Positions 34,571-43,827 of a stretch of DNA of 60,893 nucleotides are shown one piece after another. Made by a program: the position numbers and the translations under genes. Position 1 is the first letter of the stretch, and the number at the start of each line of letters is the position of its first letter. The notes beneath the pieces were generated by a model that did not search any database, was not told where the DNA came from, and saw only the letters and a program-made list of their open reading frames with translations. Source of the DNA: DATGSL01 sp964645585 (GTDB lineage Bacteria; Verrucomicrobiota; Verrucomicrobiia; Opitutales; T3Sed10-336); contig CAZYAN010000025.1 in the NCBI GenBank assembly GCA_964645585.1, positions 1 through 60,893 of the forward strand. Reading direction: 5' to 3'.

Positions 34571-35827
34571 TTATGCGCCCGCTTCCCGTGCCGCAAGCAC
34601 GGTTCTCTCGTAGGCCTTCACTTCGCGGAGCCAGTCATTTTCTCCCGGGGTATCTTGGCGGCGGCAGAATTCTTCCCAGATTTCGCCAAAGGGCATCACC
34701 TTCAACGCTTCGAAAATCGCCAGACGGGTCGTAAAATCCCCCGAAACCTCCGCGTCGCGGAGAAGCTCGCGCGGCTCGAGGAGAGCGAGCAGAAGCGCCT
34801 TTTGCGCGGCGCGAGTGCCGATGACCCACGCCGCGACCCGGTTGATGCTCGCATCGAAGAAATCCAGCCCGATCCGCACGCGATCAAGGGCGTCGCACCG
34901 AACGATTTCCTCCATGATCGAACGTGTCGGATCGTCCAGGAGCACCACATGGTCGCTGTCCCACCGGACGCCGCGGCTGACGTGGAGCAGAAGTCCGGGC
35001 AAAAACGCGAGCACCGCGGAAATTTTGTCGGCGATTCCCTCCGTCGGGTGAAAGTGACCGGCGTCGAGGCAAAGAAGCATCTGGTTCTTCACCGCGTAGC
35101 CGAGATAGAACTCATGCGATCCGACGACACAAGACTCGGATCCGATGCCAAAGAGCTTGCTCTCGACGGCATCGAGGTTGCGCGCCGGACTCAGCTTCTC
35201 CTCAAAAATGGTGTCGAGGCTCGCTGCCAGGCGCATTCGGGGAGCCTGGCGGTCGGCGGGCAGATCCTTGTAGCCGTCCGGAATCCAAATATTCGTGACA
35301 GCTGGCGAACCAAGCTGTTTGCCGATTTCGGCGGCGATCGCCCGGGAGCGTTTGCAGTGTTCGATCCAGAAATCGCGGATACCGTCATCCGGATGCGCCA
35401 GAGTGAATCCGTCGGCCGCCTTTTCATGAGCAAAGCAGGTCGGGTTGAAATCCATGCCGAACCCGTTGGCTTTGCACCAGTCGATCCAGCTCTGGAAATG
35501 CTTGACCTCAATGGCGTCGCGATCGGCGCGGCCTCCGCTGAAATCTCCGTATATGGCGTGAAGATTGACGCGATGCCTGCCCGGAATCAGCCGCATCGCC
35601 TCCTCGATGTCGGCTCGCAGCTCCTGGATCGTCCGCGCCTTTCCGGGATAATTTCCCGTCACGGCCAAGCCGCCGCCCAAAACGCTGCCTGCGCTCTCGA
35701 ATCCCCCGACATCATCTCCCTGCCAGCAATGAATGGAGATCGCCACTTGGGCGAGTTGTTCAAGAGCGGCATCCACATCGACGCCGATTCCGGCGTAGCG
35801 TTCTTTCGCAAGGTCAAAAGCGGCCAT
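34571..35827 (-). CDS. rhaA: L-rhamnose isomerase
   Basis: The enzyme converts L-rhamnose to L-rhamnulose. The protein has 418 residues and follows the E. coli RhaA pattern from end to end: S-I-H-C-W-Q-G-D-D-V-G-G-F-E near 31-44, G-N-Y-P-G-K-A-R near 57, N-I-W-I-P-D-G, C-L-D-A-G-H-F-H-P-T-E with metal-site residues, R-W-D-S-D-H-V-V-L-L-D-D and I-G-L-D-F-F-D-A-S-I-N-R. The ATG at 35827 fits the family N-terminus; an in-frame ATG at 35857 would add ten residues. It is divergent from the ROK gene across about 310 bp, which should hold the promoters. Confidence 0.95.
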   Translation of the reverse strand: MAAFDLAKERYAGIGVDVDAALEQLAQVAISIHCWQGDDVGGFESAGSVLGGGLAVTGNYPGKARTIQELRADIEEAMRLIPGRHRVNLHAIYGDFSGGRADRDAIEVKHFQSWIDWCKANGFGMDFNPTCFAHEKAADGFTLAHPDDGIRDFWIEHCKRSRAIAAEIGKQLGSPAVTNIWIPDGYKDLPADRQAPRMRLAASLDTIFEEKLSPARNLDAVESKLFGIGSESCVVGSHEFYLGYAVKNQMLLCLDAGHFHPTEGIADKISAVLAFLPGLLLHVSRGVRWDSDHVVLLDDPTRSIMEEIVRCDALDRVRIGLDFFDASINRVAAWVIGTRAAQKALLLALLEPRELLRDAEVSGDFTTRLAIFEALKVMPFGEIWEEFCRRQDTPGENDWLREVKAYERTVLAAREAGA

Positions 35828-36136
35828 GATCTTTCGTAGCAAAAAACTAAACAACAATCCGCGCGTTCCGGTTCCGCGCCGGAAAATCCAGCGGTTGTAT
35901 CAGAAGCTCTTCCGAGTGAAAGTGCCCAACCGAATTTCCGGATTCGCTTTTTCGTGACAGAAAGTATCGAGAGCAGCAAGCTCGCCGGCTCTGGATGCCT
36001 TCCTCAACCTGCCGGTTCGCTGATCGGCACGCGAAAAGAATTGCTTCCGCGCGCTCGCTCATTCAAAAGTGCCCGTTCCCCTGGGAGCGACAGACGATGT
36101 GACCTCCCTGTGCAGTTTCTCTGATTATTTCTTTCC
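35828..36136. promoter_or_regulatory. Divergent rhaA / ROK-gene control region
   Basis: These 309 bp separate rhaA (minus) from the ROK-family gene (plus) and must carry both promoters. A nonamer AAAGTGCCC occurs at about 35919-35927 and again at about 36066-36074, a possible operator repeat. No clear -10/-35 boxes or terminators were recognised. Confidence 0.4.
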
Positions 36137-37564
36137 ATGAACGATTCATCGACCTCACACCTGATTACACCAGCGATCCTTCCGCCGCTCGATCCAGATT
36201 TTCGTCCGGCGGTTCTGACCAACCGGGCGTTTCAGGAATCCGTCAGCGCCAGCGGGAATTCCGTGCCGGTTCACCTCGCGCTGGAACGCTCCCCGAGTTC
36301 GGTCTCACGATTCTCTACCGCCGTTTTTTCCGCCGAACACCCGAAGGCTTCCCAAAACTTTTTCTTTATTGAGCGGCTGCTCAAGTTTCTCCTTTGGTCG
36401 CGCGGCGGCGCACGTATCTGCTTCGCCGGTCCGCGCGAACTCGGGGAACAATTGCAACGCTACTACCGCGACACGCCGACCGGCCGCTTCGATGCCGCCA
36501 TCATGGGAGAAAAGATCTACGAGCGGCCGCTCGAAATCGTGATCATGGAGGAAAGCGAGCTTCCGGCCGAATCGGAACGTGCGACGCCTCTTGGCCGCCA
36601 TCTCGACGGCTGCCGAATCGGTTTCGACCTCGGCGCCAGCGATCGGAAAATCGCCGCTCTGATCGACGGGAAAACCATCGCCAGCGAGGAAATTCCGTGG
36701 GATCCGCGTCCGCGGACCGATCCGCAATGGCACTTTGACGAGATCATGGACGGCCTGAAGAGCGCGGCGAAACACCTGCCGCGTGTCGACGCGATCGGCG
36801 GCAGCGCCGCGGGCGTCTATGTCGACAACAAGGTCAAAGTCGCCTCCCTCTTCCGCGGCGTTTCACCCGAGCTGTTCGAGACCCGCGTGAAGCCGCTCTT
36901 CCTCGACATTCAAAAGGAATGGGGCGTGCCGCTTGAGGTCGTCAACGACGGCGAGGTCACGGCGCTCGCGGGCGCGATGGCGATCAACGACAACGCCGTG
37001 CTCGGCGTCGCGATGGGGTCGAGCGAGGCGGTCGGTTACGTCAACCCGGACGGCAACATCACTTCCTGGCTTAATGAACTCGCCTTCGCGCCAATCGACT
37101 ACAACCCAACCGCGCCCGTCGACGAATGGTCCGGCGACCGCGGCGTCGGCGCCCTCTATTTTTCGCAGCAGTCTCTTGGACGGCTCGTCCCGGCCGCCGG
37201 CATCGATTTGCCAGCCGAGATGCCGCTTCCGGAGAAGCTGGTCGAGGTCCAAAAATTGATGGCCGCGGGAGATGATCGCGCGGAGAAAATCTATCGCACG
37301 ATCGGTATCCATTTCGGCTATACCATCGCGCACTACGCCGACTTTTACGATTTTCGGTACCTGCTCGTCCTGGGTCGTGTGACGACTGGGCGCGGCGGAG
37401 AAATCATTCTCGAAGAGGCGCGGCGCGTGCTCGACAAGGAGTTCCCGGAACTTTCGCAAAAGGTGAAATACCATGTGCCGGACGAAACCGAGAAGCGTCA
37501 CGGACAAGCCATGGCGGCGGCAAGTCTGCCTGTACTTTCCGGTGCAAATACTCCCGCCTCCTGA
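36137..37564 (+). CDS. ROK-family protein with N-terminal extension
   Basis: This 475-residue protein has a ROK-type ATPase core starting only at about residue 158: I-G-F-D-L-G-A-S (D164 to S168, phosphate loop). G-G-S-A-A-G follows at about 218, and N270-D271 supplies the likely catalytic base. The usual ROK zinc motif (C-x-C-G-x2-G-C) is absent. The first 155 residues have no recognised fold and are not an HTH. The PIG-L deacetylase gene starts 3 bp after the stop, so an amino-sugar role is one option; another is serving as the missing sugar kinase of the rhamnose genes. The substrate is unknown. Confidence 0.75.
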   Translation: MNDSSTSHLITPAILPPLDPDFRPAVLTNRAFQESVSASGNSVPVHLALERSPSSVSRFSTAVFSAEHPKASQNFFFIERLLKFLLWSRGGARICFAGPRELGEQLQRYYRDTPTGRFDAAIMGEKIYERPLEIVIMEESELPAESERATPLGRHLDGCRIGFDLGASDRKIAALIDGKTIASEEIPWDPRPRTDPQWHFDEIMDGLKSAAKHLPRVDAIGGSAAGVYVDNKVKVASLFRGVSPELFETRVKPLFLDIQKEWGVPLEVVNDGEVTALAGAMAINDNAVLGVAMGSSEAVGYVNPDGNITSWLNELAFAPIDYNPTAPVDEWSGDRGVGALYFSQQSLGRLVPAAGIDLPAEMPLPEKLVEVQKLMAAGDDRAEKIYRTIGIHFGYTIAHYADFYDFRYLLVLGRVTTGRGGEIILEEARRVLDKEFPELSQKVKYHVPDETEKRHGQAMAAASLPVLSGANTPAS

Positions 37565-37567
37565 CCG

Positions 37568-38449
37568 ATGAATTCCTCCCCCGCAATGCACCCGTACCGT
37601 CAGTTCGTCTCCGACTTCGCGCGTATCATGAAACACGGCCGGGATCTGCCGCTCGGCGGCTTCCCCGCCTTGGCCCGCGCGGACATTCCCGCGGACGCTC
37701 CGCGCGTTCTGATCTTTTCCCCCCACCCCGACGACGAATGCATCATCGGCGGCCTCGCGCTCCGGCTGATGCGGCAAAACCGAATGCGCGTGCTCAATGT
37801 CGCCGTCACCCAGGGAAGCCGGGCCGACCGCAAAAGCGAACGCCTGGAGGAGCTTCAGAAAGCGTGTGATTTCCTCGGATTCGAACTCATTCGCGTCGGC
37901 GACAGCGGCCTCGATCACATCAACCTGAAAGGCCGCGAGGAAAAGCCGGAAGAATGGCGCGCATCGGTCAATACGATCGCGGCCATCCTCGACGAGCAGA
38001 AGCCGTCGGTGATCTTTTTCCCGCACGATGACGATTTCAACACCAGCCACATCGGAACCCACCACTTGGTCGTCGAAGCTCTTCAACAGCTCGGGAATGT
38101 ATCGTGCTGGGCCGTCGAAACCGAGTTCTGGGGCGCGATGAAAGGCCCGAATGTAATGGTCGAGTCGAGCGAGGAGGATATCGCCGACCTGCTCGCCGCC
38201 CTCTCGTTCCACGTCGGCGAAGTGAACCGCAATCCCTACCATCTTCGAATGCCCGGCTGGCTGATGGACAACGTGCGGCGCGGCGGCGAGGTGGTCGGTG
38301 GACAGGGCGGCGCGGCGCCCGACTTTCTCTTCGCGACACTCTACCGCCTGCGCCGCTGGGATAAATCGGCCTTTGCCCCCGCGGCGCCAGGCCGCGTACT
38401 CGCAGCCGATGAAGACCCCTCGACCCTGTTCGGCACCACCTCCAATTGA
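37568..38449 (+). CDS. PIG-L / LmbE family deacetylase
   Basis: This is a zinc-dependent N-deacetylase-like protein of 293 residues. The P-H-P-D-D-E motif is at 52-57 (H53, D56 ligand region) and the second zinc segment is S-H-I-G-T-H-H (H161, H165). The family removes acetyl groups from GlcNAc-type substrates. The first 45 residues are an extension before the Rossmann-like core. It is tightly coupled to the ROK gene, which suggests a shared amino-sugar substrate, inferred from context only. No signal peptide is evident, so it is probably cytosolic. Confidence 0.88.
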   Translation: MNSSPAMHPYRQFVSDFARIMKHGRDLPLGGFPALARADIPADAPRVLIFSPHPDDECIIGGLALRLMRQNRMRVLNVAVTQGSRADRKSERLEELQKACDFLGFELIRVGDSGLDHINLKGREEKPEEWRASVNTIAAILDEQKPSVIFFPHDDDFNTSHIGTHHLVVEALQQLGNVSCWAVETEFWGAMKGPNVMVESSEEDIADLLAALSFHVGEVNRNPYHLRMPGWLMDNVRRGGEVVGGQGGAAPDFLFATLYRLRRWDKSAFAPAAPGRVLAADEDPSTLFGTTSN

Positions 38450-38497
38450 CCACGTCTTCGACCAAAAACCAATGACCGCCGCGCCGCGGCTCCCCCC

Positions 38498-40354
38498 ATG
38501 AACTCAACTACGCTCCGTCTCTCCCTGTGCGCGTTCGCGGCACTCATGCTTGCTCTCGCGCCGGGTTCGCTGCTTGCCGCTTCCTTCACCCCGCTGTCAC
38601 TCGCCGAGCGGATCGATGAGGCGGACATCATCGTTCGCGGCAAGGTCGTGTCGGTCGTTTCTTTCCGGGAGCAAGACCAAATCTACTCGGAGGCTGCCAT
38701 CGAGATCCTCGAGACCTTGAAAGGGTCCGTGGCGGAAATCATCGTGTTGCGCTACCGAGGCGGCCGCCTTCGAGACGGAGGCGAAACGATCCTCGGGGCG
38801 CCGGACTTCCAGCCGCACGAGGCTCGTCTGGTTTTTCTGCGAGAGAATGCCGAAGGCGGCCTGGAACTCGTCGCTGGCGCTCAAGGCGCTCCGCTGCTGG
38901 AGGCCGCGAACGGAAGCGCGGTCCAATCAACGATCACCGGGGAGGTTCGCCGCCTCCTCGGCCTCCCAGAGACCGACGAGCCCAAAAGGCGCGCGGAGAC
39001 GACCGGCGCGCCGGAACCGGTCATCACGGCCGCCGGAGAAGAAGGTCTCTTGCTGCCGCCGCGCCGCCTCCTCCGACCCGATCGCGGTGACCCGATTCCC
39101 TTTTTGGTCGATGCCGATTTTCTGCCCGCTGGAATCTCGCTCGAGGCGGCGATGACAGCTTTGGAAAACGCTTTGCAAGTTTGGAGCTCCGTCGCGTCGG
39201 TCAACTTTGTGTTCGAGGGATTGCAATCATTCGGCATGGCCGCAAACGACATAAAAACGGAAGATCAGCGTCTCCGTATTCAGTTTCACAATACCTACAG
39301 CGCGTTGGGCGGCAACGTTCTCGGGATTGGCGGTCAGGCATACCAGGCATTCAGCGGGTTCGAAGGGGGCGGAAGCGGCGGCCGCGTTTTCGATGTCGAG
39401 TTTCACGAAACCGTCCGGTCCTACGTCGTCCTGAAGCACGGGGCGGCCTCGATGCAGAATCTCGCGACGCTCGAGGAAGTTCTGACCCACGAAATCGGTC
39501 ACGCGCTCGGTCTCGCGCACTCCAGCGAAAATGAGTTTGAACCGGATCCGGTTCTTACAGAAGCAATCATGTATTACCGCGCGCATGGCGACGGTCGCGG
39601 CGCGACACTCACCAATTGGGATGTTGACGCCATCCGTCGCATCCATCCGCTCCAGCCGCCGCCGTTCGGATTCCAGCGGGTGATCCGCGCCGTCTCCAGC
39701 CCGTCGCCCCTTGCGAATCCAGAGGTCAATCAGGTCGAACTGCGCGGATACAGTCTTCACGCGGAATCGCTGACGACTACGCTCGTCCTGCCGCACGAAC
39801 AGAATGGCACCTTTCAACTGAACGAGTCGACCCTGATCTACACGCCAAACGGATACTTTTCTGATTCCGAGGAGATTGATCCCGCAAGCAATGGCTACTT
39901 TGACCGGGTCTTCGTGCGCTACAGCGATGGGGTGCATCTCTCGCCCGCCCTTCCCGTTCGCGTCATTCAACTCCTCGGTGACTCCAGTCCTTCCTGGGAA
40001 CCCGAGGGCCTGCCCGACGCATGGATGGTCACTCACTTCGGAAACAAAAATCCCACTTCCGGCCATTCCGGGGCGCACGACGATCCCGACAACGACGGCT
40101 TGACCAACCTCCAAGAATACCTCCTCGGCACCGATCCGCTCGACGCGGACTCCCGGCTGAAGATCACCAATTTCACTCCGTCGGCTCTCCAATGGGAAGC
40201 GCGGCCGTACGAAGTGTACGAGATCCTTGCCTCGCCAGACCTGATCAACTGGAGCTGGCACAAAACAGTTCAGCCGAATCTTTCGGTCGGAACGTTCGAC
40301 GCCCCCCCACTCGACACCGCCAAACTCTTCTTCCGCGTCCAGCGCGTCGATTGA
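38498..40354 (+). CDS. Secreted matrixin-like metalloprotease
   Basis: This 618-residue protein has a signal peptide (ends near S-L-L-A-A) and a pre-domain with a V-R-G-K-V-V-S-V segment. A matrixin-type zinc site H331-E332-x2-H335-x5-H341 (H-E-I-G-H-A-L-G-L-A-H) follows, with a Met-turn-like A-I-M-Y-Y soon after. After a beta-rich region comes D-P-D-N-D-G-L-T-N-L-Q-E-Y-L-L-G-T-D-P (about 525-545), a thrombospondin-3/calcium repeat. The final 70 residues contain S-P-D-L-I-N-W, the tail shared with two other secreted proteins of this window. It is expected outside the cell or in the outer envelope. Confidence 0.85.
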   Translation: MNSTTLRLSLCAFAALMLALAPGSLLAASFTPLSLAERIDEADIIVRGKVVSVVSFREQDQIYSEAAIEILETLKGSVAEIIVLRYRGGRLRDGGETILGAPDFQPHEARLVFLRENAEGGLELVAGAQGAPLLEAANGSAVQSTITGEVRRLLGLPETDEPKRRAETTGAPEPVITAAGEEGLLLPPRRLLRPDRGDPIPFLVDADFLPAGISLEAAMTALENALQVWSSVASVNFVFEGLQSFGMAANDIKTEDQRLRIQFHNTYSALGGNVLGIGGQAYQAFSGFEGGGSGGRVFDVEFHETVRSYVVLKHGAASMQNLATLEEVLTHEIGHALGLAHSSENEFEPDPVLTEAIMYYRAHGDGRGATLTNWDVDAIRRIHPLQPPPFGFQRVIRAVSSPSPLANPEVNQVELRGYSLHAESLTTTLVLPHEQNGTFQLNESTLIYTPNGYFSDSEEIDPASNGYFDRVFVRYSDGVHLSPALPVRVIQLLGDSSPSWEPEGLPDAWMVTHFGNKNPTSGHSGAHDDPDNDGLTNLQEYLLGTDPLDADSRLKITNFTPSALQWEARPYEVYEILASPDLINWSWHKTVQPNLSVGTFDAPPLDTAKLFFRVQRVD

Positions 40355-40375
40355 TCCCCGTCGCGGATGTGCTTG

Positions 40376-40469
40376 CTTCGTGGTTCTTGGTGCTCGGTTC
40401 TTGGTGCTTGGTGCCTGGTGCTTGGTTCTTGGTGCTTGGTGCTTGGTGCTTGGTTCTTGGTGCTTGGTT
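40376..40469. repeat. Low-complexity tandem repeat (TTGGTGC/TTGGTTC units)
   Basis: About 94 bp consist almost entirely of 7-base units alternating between CTTGGTG and CTTGGTT variants. The array runs straight into the assembly gap, so its true length is unknown. It lies after the matrixin gene and before lpdA. Open frames through it are artefacts of the repeat. Confidence 0.8.
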
Positions 40470-40569
40470 NNNNNNNNNNNNNNNNNNNNNNNNNNNNNNN
40501 NNNNNNNNNNNNNNNNNNNNNNNNNNNNNNNNNNNNNNNNNNNNNNNNNNNNNNNNNNNNNNNNNNNNN
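40470..40569. other. Assembly gap (100 Ns)
   Basis: Exactly 100 undetermined bases, the conventional size for a scaffold gap of unknown length. The tandem repeat on its left flank probably caused the break. Any gene count across 40470-40569 is uncertain. Confidence 0.98.
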
Positions 40570-40656
40570 GTTTCGAGACGAGGAACGAAGGGTTCTTCTA
40601 TTCCGCTGTTCGCTTTTCTTCTGTTCAATCAGCCGGGGCTTACCTAGCATCGGCTC

Positions 40657-42063
40657 ATGGCTGAAGAATCGTTTGATGTCGTTGTCATCGGCGCCGGCCC
40701 GGGAGGGTATGTTTGCGCGATCCGCGCCGCGCAACTCGGTCTCAAGACCGCCTTGGTCGAGAAATCCCCGACCCTCGGCGGCACCTGCCTGAATGTCGGA
40801 TGCATTCCGAGCAAGGCGCTCCTCCACTCCTCGGAAATGGTGCACTTCGCCCAGCACAGCGCGGCTTCCCACGGTCTGAAACTTCAGAAGCCGGGCGTCG
40901 ATCTTCCCGTCATGATGGAGAGGAAAGACAAGGTCGTCTCCAATCTCGTCCGCGGCGTCGCCATGCTCGTGCAAAAGCGGGGCGTCACCGTTGTCGAAGG
41001 AACAGCACGCCTCGTCGATGGAACCACGATCGAGGTCAGCAGCGATAAAAAGAAAGCCCGCCGAATCACCGGCAACGCGATTGTCCTCGCGACTGGTTCC
41101 ATTCCGGTCGAACTGCCGTTCCTTCCTTTTGACGGCAAAACCGTCGTCCACAGCACCCACGCGCTCGCCTTCGACAAACCGCCCAAAAAACTCGCCGTCG
41201 TCGGCGGAGGGGCCATCGGTCTCGAACTCGGCTCGGTCTGGGCGCGGCTCGGCAGCGAGGTTACGATCGTCGAGTTTCTTCCGCGTATCGCACCAACATT
41301 CGACGAAGACGTCTCGAAGCTCCTCGAGCGCAGCTTGAAGAAGCAGGGGATCCACATCGAAACAGGGACAAAAGTCACCGGCCTGAAAAAGGTCCGCGGA
41401 CGAACTGTTTTGACCGCGGAAAAGAACGGTAAAGAGCTCGAAGTCGAAGCGGACAAAGTTCTCGTCGCGGTCGGCCGCGCACCGCTTTCACACGGTCTTG
41501 GGCTCGAGCAAGCCGGTGTCGAACTCGACGAGAAACGGCGGGTCCGCACCAACGCCCATTTTCAAACCAGTATTCCCACGGTCTACGCGATCGGCGATCT
41601 GATCGCGGGGCCTATGCTCGCACACAAAGCGGAAGAAGAAGGCGTCGCCGTCGCTGAGAAGCTCGCGGGCAAAGCGGGGCATGTGAATTACGACGTGATC
41701 CCCAACGTCATTTATACCGATCCCGAAGTCGCCAGCACCGGCCTCGGCGAAACCGAGGCCAAGAATCAAAACATCGGCATTCGCGTCGGAAAATTCCCCT
41801 TCAGCGCTAATGGCCGGGCGCTCGCGATCGATGGGACTGAGGGATTCATCAAAGTCATCGCCGACGCGAAAACCGATCGGGTTCTCGGCGTCCAAATGAT
41901 CGGAAAAAATACATCCGAGCTGATCGCCGCGGCCGTCGCCCACATGGAATATGGCGGCAGTGCCGAAGATATCGCACGGACGGTCCACGCCCATCCGACC
42001 TTGGCCGAGGCATTCAAGGAAGCCGCCCTTGCCGTCGATAAGCGTCCGATCCACGCTTTGTAA
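40657..42063 (+). CDS. lpdA: Dihydrolipoyl dehydrogenase
   Basis: This FAD-dependent E3 component reoxidises dihydrolipoamide in 2-oxoacid dehydrogenase and glycine cleavage complexes. The protein has 468 residues. The FAD motif G-A-G-P-G-G-Y lies at about 12-18, the redox disulphide C44-x4-C49 in G-T-C-L-N-V-G-C-I-P-S-K, a second nucleotide-binding G-G-G-A-I-G-L-E-L-G, and the C-terminal H446-P-T-L-A-E451 base motif. E1 and E2 genes are not next to it, so it may serve several complexes. The gap upstream prevents reading of its promoter. Confidence 0.96.
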   Translation: MAEESFDVVVIGAGPGGYVCAIRAAQLGLKTALVEKSPTLGGTCLNVGCIPSKALLHSSEMVHFAQHSAASHGLKLQKPGVDLPVMMERKDKVVSNLVRGVAMLVQKRGVTVVEGTARLVDGTTIEVSSDKKKARRITGNAIVLATGSIPVELPFLPFDGKTVVHSTHALAFDKPPKKLAVVGGGAIGLELGSVWARLGSEVTIVEFLPRIAPTFDEDVSKLLERSLKKQGIHIETGTKVTGLKKVRGRTVLTAEKNGKELEVEADKVLVAVGRAPLSHGLGLEQAGVELDEKRRVRTNAHFQTSIPTVYAIGDLIAGPMLAHKAEEEGVAVAEKLAGKAGHVNYDVIPNVIYTDPEVASTGLGETEAKNQNIGIRVGKFPFSANGRALAIDGTEGFIKVIADAKTDRVLGVQMIGKNTSELIAAAVAHMEYGGSAEDIARTVHAHPTLAEAFKEAALAVDKRPIHAL

Positions 42064-42090
42064 AATCGCCGCAAACCGACTATAGCCTCG

Positions 42091-42126
42091 GCCGCGGACG
42101 AAGTTTCGCCGAGCTCCGTCCGCGGC
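42091..42126. repeat. Perfect 10-bp inverted repeat after lpdA
   Basis: GCCGCGGACG (42091-42100) and CGTCCGCGGC (42117-42126) are exactly complementary around a 16-nt loop, 27 bp after the lpdA stop. No T-tract follows. It could be a Rho-dependent pause or mRNA-stability hairpin. Confidence 0.5.
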
Positions 42127-42184
42127 GATTGCCGCCCCACTCCTTTCCCCCAATTCCCCGCCCGCCCCTTCAAATTTCTCCGGC

Positions 42185-42415
42185 ATGGCGTATATTGTCC
42201 GGATGAAAGACGTCGACCGCGCGAAAGTCTACAACAGCCAGAAAGAGACCGCGCCGCGTCCCCCTCCTGATCCCGCCACTGATGACAAGGAACTTCTTGT
42301 CCTGGAGGAGCGCCTGGAAAAGGCGACTGGCAAAGACCGAATGCGTATTGAACGAATGATTCGGGACATTCTTACGAAAAAAGAAAGGACGGGAAAGCAG
42401 CCGCACGTGCCGTGA
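42185..42415 (+). CDS. Small hydrophilic protein, function unknown
   Basis: This 76-residue ORF (or 70 residues from the ATG at 42203) has a plausible codon pattern for this genome. It is highly charged, with a predicted helical segment L-V-L-E-E-R-L-E-K-A-T-G-K-D-R-M-R-I-E-R-M-I in its second half. I do not recognise a family. It heads a run of small genes ending at 45.4 kb. Confidence 0.5.
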   Translation: MAYIVRMKDVDRAKVYNSQKETAPRPPPDPATDDKELLVLEERLEKATGKDRMRIERMIRDILTKKERTGKQPHVP

Positions 42416-42570
42416 AAAAATAACAGACACTCGCGGTGGCATTCGTATCGGCTCGGATAAACGATGAAAGACTATATCGGGTTTTCCCTGCTTCGCATAC
42501 GATACACGGCGAGCGAAAAAAAGCGGCAGGAGCTGCAGGGTTTTTTTATGATACATCGAGGAATCACAAT

Positions 42571-42774
42571 ATGAAGAATGAACCCACCGATCGGCACGTT
42601 CCCGATCCGCGGAAGGAGCCTCAGTCAGAAACCGAAGAGAAGCGGTCGATCCTCAAATCCTATGAGGAATTTATCGAAGACAGCCGGCCTTCGATGACGA
42701 AGCAGGAGTACGAGGCCCGGCAAGCGCGAAAGAATAAGCTTTCTCCAGATCCTCAGGCTCCGCCAGCCGCCTGA
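42571..42774 (+). CDS. Small hydrophilic protein, function unknown
   Basis: This 67-residue ORF starts at the ATG at 42571, supported by GAGGA at 42559-42563 with 7-nt spacing. The longer open frame back to 42436 lacks such a signal. It is rich in Glu, Lys, Pro and Ser and has one likely helix (S-I-L-K-S-Y-E-E-F-I-E-D), then a charged Q-E-Y-E-A-R-Q-A-R-K-N-K stretch. No family was recognised. Confidence 0.55.
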   Translation: MKNEPTDRHVPDPRKEPQSETEEKRSILKSYEEFIEDSRPSMTKQEYEARQARKNKLSPDPQAPPAA

Positions 42775-43001
42775 AATGACGATACAACACAGGGCGATCA
42801 AACGATACGGGGGCCTGTCAAATGTCTGCTGCACGATTAACCGTCCGCAATCTCTCGATTGTCTCCACCGGGTCACGCCAAGACGTGCTCGTGAGAAGCG
42901 TGACAGCATCCGGGCAGCAATCATACCGAAGGGGCAAGATGCCGCTTACTCTTTTTCGAACGAAACGTAGTTAGCTGCGATCAAGATCATCCGCACCCGC
43001 C

Positions 43002-43202
43002 ATGCCCGAATCCTCCAATGCTGGTCCCACTGTACGCGCAATGGTGCTGGGTTTGTTTTTTATCTTTTTTGGAATTGCCCTGGGTGCGATGACTTTTCTT
43101 TCGCTGGTAGGCCCTTTGTTCGGTCTGCTTCTCGTTGCCTTTGGCATCTATATCATCTGGTCATCGGCTCGAAACCGCAAACCGCCAGAACCGCTTTCCT
43201 GA
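43002..43202 (+). CDS. Small two-helix membrane protein
   Basis: The 66 residues contain two closely spaced hydrophobic helices (about 14-30 and 34-51) joined by a short turn, with a basic/Pro tail (A-R-N-R-K-P-P-E-P). The topology suggests an inner-membrane hairpin with cytosolic ends. No family was recognised. It sits 72 bp before the MTH1187-family gene. Confidence 0.6.
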   Translation: MPESSNAGPTVRAMVLGLFFIFFGIALGAMTFLSLVGPLFGLLLVAFGIYIIWSSARNRKPPEPLS

Positions 43203-43273
43203 CACAACCCTCAAAAGATGCCAATCACCGCTCACATGCGTAAAACGCCAACTTCAACAAAAGGAGGATTCCT

Positions 43274-43594
43274 GTGAAAACCAAAGACACATTGATGGAG
43301 TTCAGTATCGTGCCGATCCATACGGAAACGGATTCGATCAGCACGACAGTGGCCCGGGTGGCGCAAGTCGTCCGCCAATCATCGCTGCCACACGAGATCC
43401 ATGCGATGGGGACCATCGCCGAGGGGGATCTCGATTCCTGCCTGGATCTTGTCAAAGATTGTTTGCGCGAAGCTCTGCAGGATGTCTCCCGCGTCACCGC
43501 TTCCGTTCGACTCGATGTTCGGCCCGGACACGCCGGACGACTGCAAAGGAGCGTTCAATCGGTTGAGGAGAAGCTGGAACGGCGCGTGTCATAA
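43274..43594 (+). CDS. MTH1187-family thiamine-binding protein (DUF77)
   Basis: This 106-residue ferredoxin-like protein has M-E-F-S-I-V-P-I-H at 8-16, H-A-M-G-T-I-A-E-G at about 44-52 and S-V-Q-S-V-E-E-K-L near the end, the conserved segments of the YqgV/MTH1187 family. Its members bind thiamine or related heterocycles as tetramers. A very strong ribosome-binding site (AAAGGAGG, 43260-43267) precedes a GTG start at 43274, so high expression is likely. Neighbours do not point to thiamine synthesis. Confidence 0.85.
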   Translation: MKTKDTLMEFSIVPIHTETDSISTTVARVAQVVRQSSLPHEIHAMGTIAEGDLDSCLDLVKDCLREALQDVSRVTASVRLDVRPGHAGRLQRSVQSVEEKLERRVS

Positions 43595-43827
43595 ACCAGC
43601 AACCGGCCGGCCGCTTGCCGAAAGTGGCAGTGGCGGCAAAGGAACGTCCAGAGCGCTCCGCCGGCCCTTGCTCCCTTTTTGGACGCGTTAAGAAACCGGT
43701 GCCCTGCTGAACCACCGCAATCGCGGCAAATGACAGCGCCAAGCCAACCTCGTTGTTAACCAGGAACTTAAACACACCTCGGACGCGGCTTGTCGCGCCG
43801 CGCGAAACCGCCAACCAAGAGGACTCA

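Noticed and set aside
36863..38242. 459-residue minus-strand open frame
   Set aside because: It runs across the ROK and PIG-L genes on the other strand and shows no domain.
40376..40469. Open frames through the tandem repeat and the N-run
   Set aside because: They are artefacts of a 7-base repeat and undetermined bases.
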